From: JBOGFI01 sp050743365
Lineage (GTDB): Bacteria; Actinomycetota; Acidimicrobiia; IMCC26256; JACDBD01
Reading direction: 5' to 3'
NCBI GenBank assembly: GCA_050743365.1
Contig: JBOGFI010000141.1
Coordinates: 1-14,373, forward strand
Length of the DNA: 14,373 nucleotides
Positions 1 to 7,729 of this stretch are shown here, piece after piece. The first letter of the stretch is position 1, and every line of letters starts with the position of its first letter. The notes under the pieces are model-generated. The model had not been told where the DNA came from and did no database searches. It worked only from the letters and a program-made list of their open reading frames with translations. A program made the translations under genes and the position numbers.

Positions 1-1526
1 GCGCGGCCGTCGGTCAGGAGCACGAGCAGCGGCACCACGCTGGATCTCCGGCCGGTGGTGGCGAGGGTCAGGGCGGCGCGGATCCCTTCTGCGAGTGGCG
101 TCTCGCCTCCGGTGGCGAGCGAGCCGAGCCGGTGGCGCGCGACCTCGACGCTGGCGGTGGGGGTGAGCAGCACCTCCGCCCCTTGGCCGCGGAACCCGAC
201 CACCGCGACCTGATCGCGCTGCTGGTACGCCTGCGTGAGCAGGCCGAGCACGCTGCCGGTGGCGGCGTCGGCCCGCGCCGGGGCACCCATGGAACCGCTG
301 AGGTCGACGGTCATGACGAGCAGGCGGGAGGCGCGATCCTCCCGCACCGCCGCCCGCAGGTCGGCGGGCGTCGCGGCCGAGGTGGGGTCGACTGACCGCC
401 GGCGGGCCAGCGCCCGAATGCTCGCCACCGCCGCGACCGGCGCGTCGGGGGCCTCGCGCGCAGGGAAGTCGTGGACGTATCGCCCGCGCGACGACTCGAC
501 GCGAGCGCGCGTGACGGGTGGCGGGCGACGTTCGGGGCCGAGATCGAGCGCGCGGTCGTCGGGCGCGCGCACATCCTCGCCGGCACCGTCGGCCTCGCGA
601 GGCGCCTGGGGTTCGTTCGGTCCTGCGAGGGCGTCGTCGAGGACGCGGTCGAGTGCACCCGGCGGCAACGTCGGCGGGTCGAACGGCGCGCGTCGAGCGC
701 GGTGGGCGAGGACGAGCGGCGCGACCCTCCGTAGGTCGTCGACAGTGGCCGTGAGCCGTCCCTCGAAGCCGGCGTGGGCCGCAGCCGCTCGGCACAACGT
801 GAGATCGGCGCGGAGTCCCTCGGCGCCGGCCACCAGGGCGAGGCGCGCCGCCGCCACGAGCAGCTCGTCGGGCTGGCCGGCCGGCTGTGCGGCCGCGAGC
901 CGGCGCGCGAGCTCGTCGTCGTCGGTGGCGGTCCCGCCGTCGGCGTCCGTTCCACTGTCGAAGGCGAGTCGGCGCCGGACGGCGGCGACCCGGCCGTCGA
1001 CGTCGGTCGGGGCGACGATCTCGACACAGAGCCCGAAACGGTCGAGGAGCTGGGGCCGCAGCTCCCCCTCCTCCGGGTTCATCGACCCGATCAGCACGAA
1101 GCGGGCTTCGTGACGGTGGGACACGCCTTCGCGCTCGACGACGTTCACGCCCGACGCGGCGACGTCGAGGAGGACGTCGACGAGGTGATCGGCGAGCAGG
1201 TTGACCTCGTCGACGTAGAGCACGCCTCCGTGGGCGGCCGCGAGCAGCCCGGGCTGGAACTCGATGTCAGCGCCCGTCAGCGCGGCCGCCAGGTTCAGCG
1301 TGCCGATGAGACGGTCTTCGGTGGCACCGAGGGGAAGCTCGACGAACGGAGACTCGCCGGGGAGCAGGCCGGCCAGGCCGCGGGCGAGCGTCGTCTTGGC
1401 CGATCCCTTCTGGCCCCGGAGGAGCACGCCGCCGATCTGGGGGTCGATGGCGGCGAGGTGCAGGGCAAGCTTCGCATCGTCTTGGCCGACGACCGCGCTG
1501 AAGGGGAACGGCCGTGGGCCCGTCAC
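1..1526 (-). CDS. Fused AAA+/VWA ATPase subunit of cobaltochelatase (ChlI/ChlD type), 3' end outside window
   Basis: This is the motor subunit that would drive ATP-dependent cobalt insertion by CobN. The 508 visible residues include a Walker A motif (RGQKGSAKTT, about residues 37-46), a Walker B motif (YVDE at 104-107), a low-complexity acidic/proline-rich linker at about 290-380, and the start of a von Willebrand A domain with a MIDAS motif (DLSGS, D408-S412). The reading frame is still open at the left edge. ChlI-like and ChlD-like parts are fused, as in the actinobacterial cobaltochelatase family that stands in for CobS and CobT. The GTG start at 1526 overlaps the cobN stop in a GTGA tetranucleotide, which implies translational coupling. 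Known family members sit beside cobN, as here. A magnesium chelatase is the alternative, but no chlorophyll genes are visible. Confidence 0.93.
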   Translation of the reverse strand, partial: MTGPRPFPFSAVVGQDDAKLALHLAAIDPQIGGVLLRGQKGSAKTTLARGLAGLLPGESPFVELPLGATEDRLIGTLNLAAALTGADIEFQPGLLAAAHGGVLYVDEVNLLADHLVDVLLDVAASGVNVVEREGVSHRHEARFVLIGSMNPEEGELRPQLLDRFGLCVEIVAPTDVDGRVAAVRRRLAFDSGTDADGGTATDDDELARRLAAAQPAGQPDELLVAAARLALVAGAEGLRADLTLCRAAAAHAGFEGRLTATVDDLRRVAPLVLAHRARRAPFDPPTLPPGALDRVLDDALAGPNEPQAPREADGAGEDVRAPDDRALDLGPERRPPPVTRARVESSRGRYVHDFPAREAPDAPVAAVASIRALARRRSVDPTSAATPADLRAAVREDRASRLLVMTVDLSGSMGAPARADAATGSVLGLLTQAYQQRDQVAVVGFRGQGAEVLLTPTASVEVARHRLGSLATGGETPLAEGIRAALTLATTGRRSSVVPLLVLLTDGR

Positions 1527-4500
1527 CGGGCCTCCTCCCAGCCCTCGGCCTCGAGGATCGCCTCGGTCAGGGCGTGGCGGGCGGCATCCGAGGCCTCCCA
1601 CATGCCACGACCGGCCGCCTCGAGCAGCCGCTCGGCGATGGCGCGGAGCGCCCACGGGTTCGACTCGGCGAAGAACTTCTTCATGGTCGGGTCGGTCACG
1701 TAGGCGTCGGTGACCCGCTCGTACATCCAGTCCTCCACGACCTGCGCGGTGGCGTCGTACCCGAAGAGGTAGTCGACCGTGGCCGCCAGCTCGAACGCTC
1801 CCTTGTAGCCGTGCCGGCGCATGGCGTCGATCCAGCGGGGGTTGAGGACGCGGCTGCGCACGACGCGCGCGGCCTCCTCGGCGAGGGAACGGATCTTCGG
1901 TTGCGCGGGATCAGCGGTGTCGCCGAACCAGGCGCGCGGTGACGTGCCGGTGAGAGCCCGGACGGTCGCGATCATCCCACCGTGGTCTTGGAGATAGTCG
2001 TCGGAGTCGAAGATGTCGTGTTCACGGTTGTCCTGGTTCTTGATCGCGACGTCGATCGAGGCGAACCGGCGGCGCATGGCGTCCGGGGCGGCGACGCCGG
2101 GCCGGTCCCGCCCGTACGCGAACCCCGACCACGTCAGGTAGACGTCGGCGAGGTCGGCGTCGGTGCGCCACGACCGCTGCTCGATCACGGGGAGGATTCC
2201 CGATCCGTACCCGCCCGGCGCCGGTCCGTACAGGCGGGGGTCGTCGGCACCGGCGGCCCGGACCGGGTTCCGGTCGGGTGGCTCGTCGAGCGAGGCGACC
2301 AGGCGCACCGCGTCGTCGAGCAGCTCGACGACGTGGGTGAAGGCGTCGCGGAAGAAGCCGCTGATGCGCAGGGTCACATCGACTCGGGGGCGGCCGAGCT
2401 CCTCGAGCCCGATGACCTCGAGCCCGGTGACCCGCCCGCTCTCGGGGTCCCAGGTCGGTCGCACGCCCAGCAGACCCAGAGCCTCGGCCGCATCGTCGCC
2501 GGTCGTGCGCATCGCCGCCGTCCCCCAGAGCACGAGACCGACGGTGCGCGGTGCCCGGCCCGCCTCGGCGATGTGACGCTCCACGAGCCGATCGGCGAGC
2601 CGGCAGCCCACGTCCCATGCCAGCGGGGACGGGATGGCCTTCGGGTCGACCGAGTAGAAGTTCCGGCCCGTCGGCAACACGTGCGCCGCGCCCCGGCTGG
2701 GCGCGCCACTCGGGCCGGCGGGTACGTAGCGTCCCGCAAGGCCGTCGAGGAGATGCTCGATCTCGTCGGTGGTGTGCGCCAGCCGCGGGACCAGGCTGGT
2801 CGCGACCCATCGCAGCGTCGGGTCGTCGGTCGCCGCCGGGTCCCAGCCGCTCGAGGCCAGCCGCTCGACGAGGTCGCGGCACTCGGCTTCGACGCGGTCG
2901 AGCTCGGCCCGTCCGGCCTGGGTCAGGTCGACACCGAGCTCGGCGGCGACGGTCTCGCGCAACGACGGGATCGGGCCCTGGGGCAGGCGGGTGACGGAGA
3001 GGATGGTGTCGACGAGTGCGGCACCCGACGGGGCCTGCCCCAGCACGTGCAGGCCGCCGCGGATCTGGGCGTCCTTGAGCGCGCACAGGTACCCGTCGAC
3101 GTGGAGGATGACTCGATCGAACTGGTCCTCGTCCGGTGGCCGCTCGCCCAGGTCGAGGTCGCGGTGGATGTGGGCCTCGACCAGCAGGGCCCAGATCTGG
3201 GCGCGGATCGGGGGCAGCTTGGCCGGGTCCATCGCCGCGAACCGAGCATGGGCGTCGAGGAGAGCCTCGAGCCGGGCCAGGTCGTCGTAGACGTCGGCCC
3301 GGGTGAGCGGCGGCGGCAGGTGATCGACCACCACTGCGTGGGTTCGCCGCTTGGCCTGGGCCCCCTCCCCCGGGTCGTTGACCACGAACGGGTACAGGAG
3401 GGGGATGTCGTCGAGCGCGAGGTCGGGGTAGCAGGCCGCCGACAGTGCCAACGCCTTGCCCGGGAGCCATTCGAGCGTGCCGTGCTTGCCGACGTGCACG
3501 ATCGCGTCGGCGCCCACGCCGCCGTCTTCGACCGCTGCCGCCAGCCAGCGGTAGAAGGCCAGATAGTGATGGGGAGGGGGGAGGTCGGGGGCGTGGTAGG
3601 TCCCGATCGGGTCGGGCCCGAAGCCGCGGGGAGGTTGGATGGTGACCAGCACTCCTCCGAGGTCGAGGCCCGGGAAGATCAGCGCGCCGTCGTGGGCGTA
3701 GATCTCCCCCGGCGGCGGGCCCCATGCGGTCTCCACGCCTTGTTGCGCCTCGGCCGGCAACGACTCGAACCAGCGCTGGTACGCGACGGCGTCGAGTCGC
3801 CCGGCCGCCGCGTCGCACTGCGCACCAGTGAGCGTGGCCCGGTCGTAGGTGAACCCGTCGGCCAGCTCGGCCATCAAGGCGTCGCCCTGCTCCGGGATGC
3901 GATCGACGCGGTAGCCCGCGGCTCGGAGCGCGTGGAGCAGGACAACGACTGACGCCGGGGTGTCGAGCCCGACGGCGTTCCCGAGCCGGCCTCGCTTCGT
4001 GGGGTACGCCGAGAGCATCAGCACGATCCGTTTGCGGTCAGGCGGATGGTGGCGCAAGCGGGCGTGGCGCACCGCAAGCCGGGCCAGCCGCTCGGCCCGC
4101 TCACGATCGGCGCGGGTGGCGACGATCTCGGAGCCGCGCTCGCCGGCCTCGTCGACGATCTCCTTGAACGCGTACGTCGGGCCGACGATGCGCCCGTCGA
4201 ACTCGGGGATCGCGACTCCCGTCGCGACGTCGACCGGTGACAGGCCGGCGTCGTGCGACGCCCACTCCGCCCGGGAGCGACTCGACGCCGGGCTCTGGAT
4301 CACCGGGACGTCGAGCTCGGTGAAGGCGGGAGCCTGCCAGCCGTCGCCCGCGTCGGAGGAGGAACCGGCGGCGAGCGCGGACGTGACGATGGCGTCGACG
4401 CCGCGGTCGCGGCACAGCTCGACAGCGGCGACCGTGCCGCCGGCGTCCGTGCGCAGCGAGTACGCGAAGACCGCGAGCGCGTCTGCGCCGGCGGCCTCGA

Positions 4501-5068
4501 TGGCGTCGCACAGCGCACGCACGTAGGTCGTGTTCCCGGCCACGAGATGGGCGCGATAGAAGATCACCGCGACTAGCGGTCGATCTGGGTCGCGATTAGC
4601 GCCGCGACGGCCCAGCCCGGTGCCGTCCCACAAGCCGAACGCCGGGATCTGCTCCGGCGCCTCGAAGCCGAACCCGGTCAACAGCACGGTGTCGGACAGG
4701 AACCGCAGCGCGTTGGCGACGTTCTCGGGCCCGCCCGAAGCCAGGTACCGGTGCGCTTCGCTCACGACACCGGCCGGAACGGTCGACGCGGCGGCGAGGT
4801 CGGCGTCGGGAGCGGCCTCGCCGCCGAGCGCGACCAGCGGCACGCCCGCCGATGCGCAGGAAGCTTCGAGCTCGGCGAACTGCTCCTCCCACCCCCACCG
4901 GCCGCCGAGGAGCCGGACCACGACGAGCGCGACACCTTCCAGCGAGGGCAGGGCCTCGACCCGGTCGGCGTGGAGCGCGCGCACCGGTCCGAGCTCGCCG
5001 GGCAGGTCGTCTGTCACCGACCGCAGCGCGAGGAGATCGGTGTCGACGTTGGCGAGGAACAGGATCAC
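1523..5068 (-). CDS. cobN: Cobaltochelatase large subunit CobN
   Basis: The 1181-residue protein belongs to the CobN/BchH family, which binds hydrogenobyrinate a,c-diamide and cobalt in the aerobic B12 pathway. Characteristic stretches include VGKHGTLEWLPGKALALS (from about residue 526), YPFVVNDPGEGAQAKRR, and, towards the C terminus, NQDNREHDIFDSDDYLQDHG. The length fits the family (about 1200). I placed the start at the GTG at 5068, because the protein then begins VILFLANVDTDLLALRS, a normal CobN N terminus. This GTG overlaps the TGA of the upstream FhuF-like gene (GTGA). The same frame is open back to 5332, but that stretch is arginine/proline-rich and lies over the upstream gene, so it is an overextension. 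The stop overlaps the GTG of the ATPase subunit. The gene lies in a riboswitch-led cobalt/B12 operon, which supports cobalt rather than magnesium as the metal. Confidence 0.97.
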   Translation of the reverse strand: MILFLANVDTDLLALRSVTDDLPGELGPVRALHADRVEALPSLEGVALVVVRLLGGRWGWEEQFAELEASCASAGVPLVALGGEAAPDADLAAASTVPAGVVSEAHRYLASGGPENVANALRFLSDTVLLTGFGFEAPEQIPAFGLWDGTGLGRRGANRDPDRPLVAVIFYRAHLVAGNTTYVRALCDAIEAAGADALAVFAYSLRTDAGGTVAAVELCRDRGVDAIVTSALAAGSSSDAGDGWQAPAFTELDVPVIQSPASSRSRAEWASHDAGLSPVDVATGVAIPEFDGRIVGPTYAFKEIVDEAGERGSEIVATRADRERAERLARLAVRHARLRHHPPDRKRIVLMLSAYPTKRGRLGNAVGLDTPASVVVLLHALRAAGYRVDRIPEQGDALMAELADGFTYDRATLTGAQCDAAAGRLDAVAYQRWFESLPAEAQQGVETAWGPPPGEIYAHDGALIFPGLDLGGVLVTIQPPRGFGPDPIGTYHAPDLPPPHHYLAFYRWLAAAVEDGGVGADAIVHVGKHGTLEWLPGKALALSAACYPDLALDDIPLLYPFVVNDPGEGAQAKRRTHAVVVDHLPPPLTRADVYDDLARLEALLDAHARFAAMDPAKLPPIRAQIWALLVEAHIHRDLDLGERPPDEDQFDRVILHVDGYLCALKDAQIRGGLHVLGQAPSGAALVDTILSVTRLPQGPIPSLRETVAAELGVDLTQAGRAELDRVEAECRDLVERLASSGWDPAATDDPTLRWVATSLVPRLAHTTDEIEHLLDGLAGRYVPAGPSGAPSRGAAHVLPTGRNFYSVDPKAIPSPLAWDVGCRLADRLVERHIAEAGRAPRTVGLVLWGTAAMRTTGDDAAEALGLLGVRPTWDPESGRVTGLEVIGLEELGRPRVDVTLRISGFFRDAFTHVVELLDDAVRLVASLDEPPDRNPVRAAGADDPRLYGPAPGGYGSGILPVIEQRSWRTDADLADVYLTWSGFAYGRDRPGVAAPDAMRRRFASIDVAIKNQDNREHDIFDSDDYLQDHGGMIATVRALTGTSPRAWFGDTADPAQPKIRSLAEEAARVVRSRVLNPRWIDAMRRHGYKGAFELAATVDYLFGYDATAQVVEDWMYERVTDAYVTDPTMKKFFAESNPWALRAIAERLLEAAGRGMWEASDAARHALTEAILEAEGWEEAR

Positions 5069-5805
5069 CGGCCGGCCTCGTTGGCGGCGTAGCGGCGGCG
5101 GCGCTCCTCGTCGGTCCAGAGCGAGCAGTCCTCGCACCTGAAGCCCGCGTCGGTGAGGTGCCACAGGCAGCAGCTCTTGCGCTCCCACGCCCACCGTTCT
5201 CCGAGCCGAACCAGGCACCCTGCCTCGGTGAGCGGGGGCGGGGCCGATGCGAAGAACGCCTCGGCCCGGTCGCGGATCTCGACCCGCCGGTCGGAGAGCT
5301 CCCCCGCGAACGCCCCGAACGACGACGCGCACGACGCGGCCACGTTTCCCCAGAGCAGGGGCTCACCCACCAGGCACGCCGCGTGCGCGGCGCGCACCAG
5401 CCGAGCGAGATGGCTCTCGATGAGCGCCTCGTGGAGCGCGGTCAGCGGCTCACCGACGGTGAGCACGCGGGCATCGTCGACCGCGACCGCATTGGGTCGG
5501 TCCCGCCCGAGCGCGATCGAGGTACGCGTCGGCGCGAGATCGATCACCGCGTCCCCCAGGACCCAACCTCCGATGGCGAGCGACGCGATCCGGAACGAGT
5601 ACCCCTGCACGAACAGGGACATGGCGACGTCGTCGCGGTCGGTGCCGCGCCCGGCCTTCGTCGACTGGACGAGCTCGCCGAGGCGGTCCGGCTCCGCGAG
5701 GAGCGTCTCGCAGCCGATCCACCCATGGTCGTGCGGGCCGACGGAGACGCGGAGGTAGTCGACCGTGGCCGTGATCCGAGCCAGCAGCTCCGCGGCGTCG
5801 GTCAC
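5065..5805 (-). CDS. FhuF-like (2Fe-2S) protein, possible metal or corrin reductase
   Basis: The 246-residue soluble protein ends in a Cys-rich motif C212-C213-x10-C224-x2-C227 (CCLW...RCEDC). This is the C-terminal 2Fe-2S signature of FhuF-type ferric siderophore reductases. The rest matches the loosely conserved FhuF/IucA-IucC C-terminal-like region, with few motifs I can name. The GTG start at 5805 overlaps the cbtA stop (GTGA), and its own stop overlaps the cobN GTG, so it appears translated together with cobalt uptake and cobalt chelation genes. FhuF proteins are known as siderophore-iron reductases. No siderophore gene is visible here, so a role in reducing cobalt or the cobalt-corrin product is an attractive inference, not a shown function. 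Confidence 0.85.
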   Translation of the reverse strand: MTDAAELLARITATVDYLRVSVGPHDHGWIGCETLLAEPDRLGELVQSTKAGRGTDRDDVAMSLFVQGYSFRIASLAIGGWVLGDAVIDLAPTRTSIALGRDRPNAVAVDDARVLTVGEPLTALHEALIESHLARLVRAAHAACLVGEPLLWGNVAASCASSFGAFAGELSDRRVEIRDRAEAFFASAPPPLTEAGCLVRLGERWAWERKSCCLWHLTDAGFRCEDCSLWTDEERRRRYAANEAGR

Positions 5806-6554
5806 GCGGGAACGGTCGCGGTGCCCCGGCTCGGCGGACGAGCGTCCGCGGTCATCCGATTCAGCGACCAGCCCAGCCCGAGCCCGATGACGGTCCAGAG
5901 CAACGCCAGGACTCCGAGCGATTGCAGTCGGAACTCCCAGATGAGCCGGGCCGGAATGGACGATTGGATCGAGTCCGGCGACGCGGGGAACAACACGAGC
6001 GCCGCGCCGTACACGACGATGACAGCACCGGTGACCATCACCAGGCGGGTGGAGTCGTCGAACCGCTCCCGAAGCTGACCCGAAAGCCGGGCGAGCAAGG
6101 CCGCCGCGACAATGCTGAACACGATCAACGCGGCGTACTGGAGCGTTCGCTGGTCGATCGTGTCGGGATCGCCGACGGCGGGAGGGTTGGCCGGATACTT
6201 CAGGGCCGGGAGCAGCGTGGTGGTCGCGAAGGCGACCGCGGCGAGCAGCACCACACGGCTGAACTCCGAGGCGACGGTGAGCCGATGCCGCACCGACGAA
6301 TAGACGGTTCCGAAGATCACCCCGACGAGTCCGCCGTAGATCACGCTGGCGAGCATGCCGCCGCCGATCTGCTCGTAGCGGGTGACGAGCGGGTCGTCAG
6401 CGTTGTTGTCGGGCGCGGAGGCGGCCTCCTCCAGGCGGATGGCCTCGTCGATGGTGGGCTCGGCGACGACCAGGAGATAGATCGCGGCCAGGGCGCCGGC
6501 GATGAGTCCGGCGATCAGGGCGCGTTTGATGACGGTGCCGTATGTCAGTTCCAT
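5802..6554 (-). CDS. cbtA: Cobalt transporter subunit CbtA
   Basis: The 250-residue integral membrane protein has about six hydrophobic segments, roughly at residues 12-33, 66-86, 99-118, 138-156, 172-190 and 214-230. Family-typical stretches are the end of the first segment (YLLVVAEPTIDEAI) and the loop LKYPANPPAVGDP. CbtA is a predicted cobalt permease component, recognised mainly from B12-riboswitch control and its partner CbtB. The ATG at 6554 is preceded by GGAGG with a 5-base spacer and follows the cbtB stop by 10 bases. The stop overlaps the GTG of the FhuF-like gene. It should be co-expressed with cbtB and cobN under the upstream cobalamin riboswitch. Confidence 0.93.
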   Translation of the reverse strand: MELTYGTVIKRALIAGLIAGALAAIYLLVVAEPTIDEAIRLEEAASAPDNNADDPLVTRYEQIGGGMLASVIYGGLVGVIFGTVYSSVRHRLTVASEFSRVVLLAAVAFATTTLLPALKYPANPPAVGDPDTIDQRTLQYAALIVFSIVAAALLARLSGQLRERFDDSTRLVMVTGAVIVVYGAALVLFPASPDSIQSSIPARLIWEFRLQSLGVLALLWTVIGLGLGWSLNRMTADARPPSRGTATVPA

Positions 6555-6564
6555 CCCGGCCTCC

Positions 6565-6762
6565 TCAGTGACAGGGGGTGCCGAGGAGATGACGACCGTC
6601 GTGGAAGAACTCGTGGACCGTCTCCCACGAATGGGCCAGCACGGCGCCGTTCTCCTGAAGCATCAGATACGCCAGGGACAGGGCGAGTGCGACGACGAAC
6701 CAGGCCCAGCCTGGAACCTCGATCCGCCGGGTCTGCGGTGCGGGAATCGCGGTTGCGGTCAT
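6565..6762 (-). CDS. cbtB: Cobalt transporter subunit CbtB
   Basis: This is a 65-residue protein with one membrane segment (about residues 19-36) and a His-rich C-terminal tail: H44, H50, H54, H58, C64 and H65. It fits CbtB, the small partner of CbtA whose tail histidines are thought to bind cobalt. I chose the ATG at 6762 because GGAGG (6771-6767) lies 4 bases upstream. The same frame is open to 6858, but that extension lies inside the riboswitch and reads as arginine/glycine-rich noise. It is the first gene of the cobalt/B12 operon. Its ribosome-binding site is about 15 bases past the end of the riboswitch core, so control at translation initiation is likely. Confidence 0.92.
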   Translation of the reverse strand: MTATAIPAPQTRRIEVPGWAWFVVALALSLAYLMLQENGAVLAHSWETVHEFFHDGRHLLGTPCH

Positions 6763-6786
6763 GTGTCCTCCATCCTCGTGGATCAA

Positions 6787-6948
6787 CTCGGCCCGCTGGT
6801 GTCCTGGCTCCCGGCTCGCCGCTCCCCTCCGCCTTCCAGCCCGGGTGGGCCGTGGCACGCGTGGAGGATCGCTCCCCGGTCACAGTTGCGGGACAGCCCC
6901 GGATTCACACCGGTGTTCCCTTTGGGTGAGGCGCACACTACTCCCGAG
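6787..6948 (-). ncRNA. Cobalamin (B12) riboswitch
   Basis: On the minus strand the conserved core reads GGGAAC-acc-GGTG-tg-AATCC at 6920-6901, then GGGGCTGTCCCGCAACTGTGA ending at 6880. A B12 box (AGCCAGGACACCAGC) lies at 6809-6795. A short closing stem can form between CTCGG (6948-6944) and CCGAG (6791-6787). The order and sequence of these blocks match the AdoCbl riboswitch class. It lies directly upstream of cbtB. I see no convincing intrinsic terminator between the B12 box and the cbtB ribosome-binding site, so occlusion of that site in the B12-bound state is the likelier mechanism. The outer limits are approximate. Confidence 0.93.
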
Positions 6949-6992
6949 GCGCAACGGCTGCTAGTCACGGGTCATCCGCCGAATGCACGTGG

Positions 6993-7484
6993 TTACTGCG
7001 TGGGCGACGCCGAAACGTCGAAGCTCCCTTCCGTGTCCTGTACGGCTTCGCGGCGGGCGGCGAGCAGGACCCACGTGGCGAGCGCGACGAATTCCACGTC
7101 TTCGAGCAGCACCCACCAGCGCAGCGCCTGCGCGAGGTACACGCCGAAGCAGCCGCAGTTCCCGATCGTTCTGCTGAAGACAAGCGCGCTCAGCCCGAGT
7201 GCCGACCAGGCGATCGCGACGGCCAAGGCCGCCGCGGCTCCCCGGGCTCGCATCGAGGCGTTGCCGGTGAGCAGCAGCGCGCCGGCGGTCACTTCGCCGA
7301 CGACCAGGCCGAGGGCGATGAGCCAGCTCCGCGGCGTGGAAGCGGCTGGGTAGGTACCCAGGACCTCGACGAACCCGGGGAGGTCGGCAAGCTGCCCCGC
7401 GGCCATGGCCAGGAGGAGGAGCGCGAGCACGACTCGCGCGATGGGCCTTCCCTGGCGTCGGTCCCGTGCCGGGTTGGGTTTCAC
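6993..7484 (-). CDS. MauE/DoxX-like redox-associated membrane protein
   Basis: The 163-residue membrane protein has four hydrophobic segments (about 17-31, 53-73, 83-104, 124-143) and the motif GNCGCFG (C110, C112) before the last segment. This is typical of MauE-like proteins. MauE is required for maturation of disulfide-rich methylamine dehydrogenase, and relatives act as DsbB/VKOR-like or DoxX-like thiol-redox membrane proteins. I chose the GTG at 7484 because the hydrophobic region starts soon after it, and because it forms a GTGA overlap with a TGA in the neighbouring frame. The frame remains open to 7772, but that extension enters a DUF427-like segment and then non-coding sequence. There is no good ribosome-binding site, so expression probably depends on coupling to the upstream frame. 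The nearby CcdA and TlpA-like genes fit a redox role. Confidence 0.78.
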   Translation of the reverse strand: MKPNPARDRRQGRPIARVVLALLLLAMAAGQLADLPGFVEVLGTYPAASTPRSWLIALGLVVGEVTAGALLLTGNASMRARGAAAALAVAIAWSALGLSALVFSRTIGNCGCFGVYLAQALRWWVLLEDVEFVALATWVLLAARREAVQDTEGSFDVSASPTQ

Positions 7485-7655
7485 ACCCGTTCGGTGACGG
7501 CTTCGACGCGCACGCCGCCCGGCCGCCGGGGGGTGAACTGCGCGGTCTTGCTCGTGACGCAGCGAGTCGGGAGGGAGGTAGTGGTCGCCCTCGAGGCGGA
7601 CGACGTCGTCGCTCTCGGCGAGGACTGCGCCGTTCCAGCTCGCACGCCGCGTAAT
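7481..7655 (-). pseudogene. DUF427-like fragment with ATT start and apparent frame change
   Basis: Reading from an ATT codon at 7655, the translation gives ITRRASWNGAVLAESDD and then GDHYLPPDSLR, which closely resembles the N terminus of DUF427 proteins (usually MTRA.WNG..LAES...HYFPP.S). A perfect GGAGGT (7667-7662) lies 6 bases before the ATT, exactly where an ATG would be expected. After about residue 40 the coding signal moves to the adjacent frame. There, 21 of 23 codons end in G or C, against 13 of 22 in the original frame, and the new frame stops at 7481, overlapping the mauE-like GTG. The DUF427 C-terminal motifs (CPWKG region) are not visible. It may be a decayed gene, a sequencing error, or a real gene with a rare start and a frameshift. 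DUF427 has no firm biochemical role. Confidence 0.5.
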
Positions 7656-7729
7656 GGGGTTACCTCCGTCGCCGCTCTGTCGCTGTCGGAACGGAAACCC
7701 GCTGCGAGCCTTCTGCCATCGGTACGGAA

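Noticed and set aside
1982..3952. Long plus-strand open frame (656 codons) opposite cobN
   Set aside because: It is a shadow of cobN caused by high GC: low-complexity Arg/Val/Gly composition, no recognisable domain, while the minus strand encodes clear CobN motifs throughout.
5069..5332. N-terminal extension of cobN in the same open frame
   Set aside because: It reads as Arg/Pro/Gly-rich sequence with no CobN similarity and lies fully over the FhuF-like gene. The GTG at 5068 gives a normal CobN N terminus and a GTGA overlap like the other junctions.
6949..6992. A housekeeping sigma promoter for the riboswitch transcript
   Set aside because: I looked for TTGACA/TATAAT-like pairs on the minus strand upstream of the riboswitch and found no convincing pair at proper spacing. 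The promoter may lie inside the 3' end of the mauE-like gene or be a type I cannot recognise.
7660..7719. A 19-codon minus-strand frame whose TAA overlaps the GGAGGT before the DUF427-like segment, as a leader peptide
   Set aside because: Third-position composition is poor, it has no ribosome-binding site, and its start lies just after the DUF3179 stop. Nothing supports translation.
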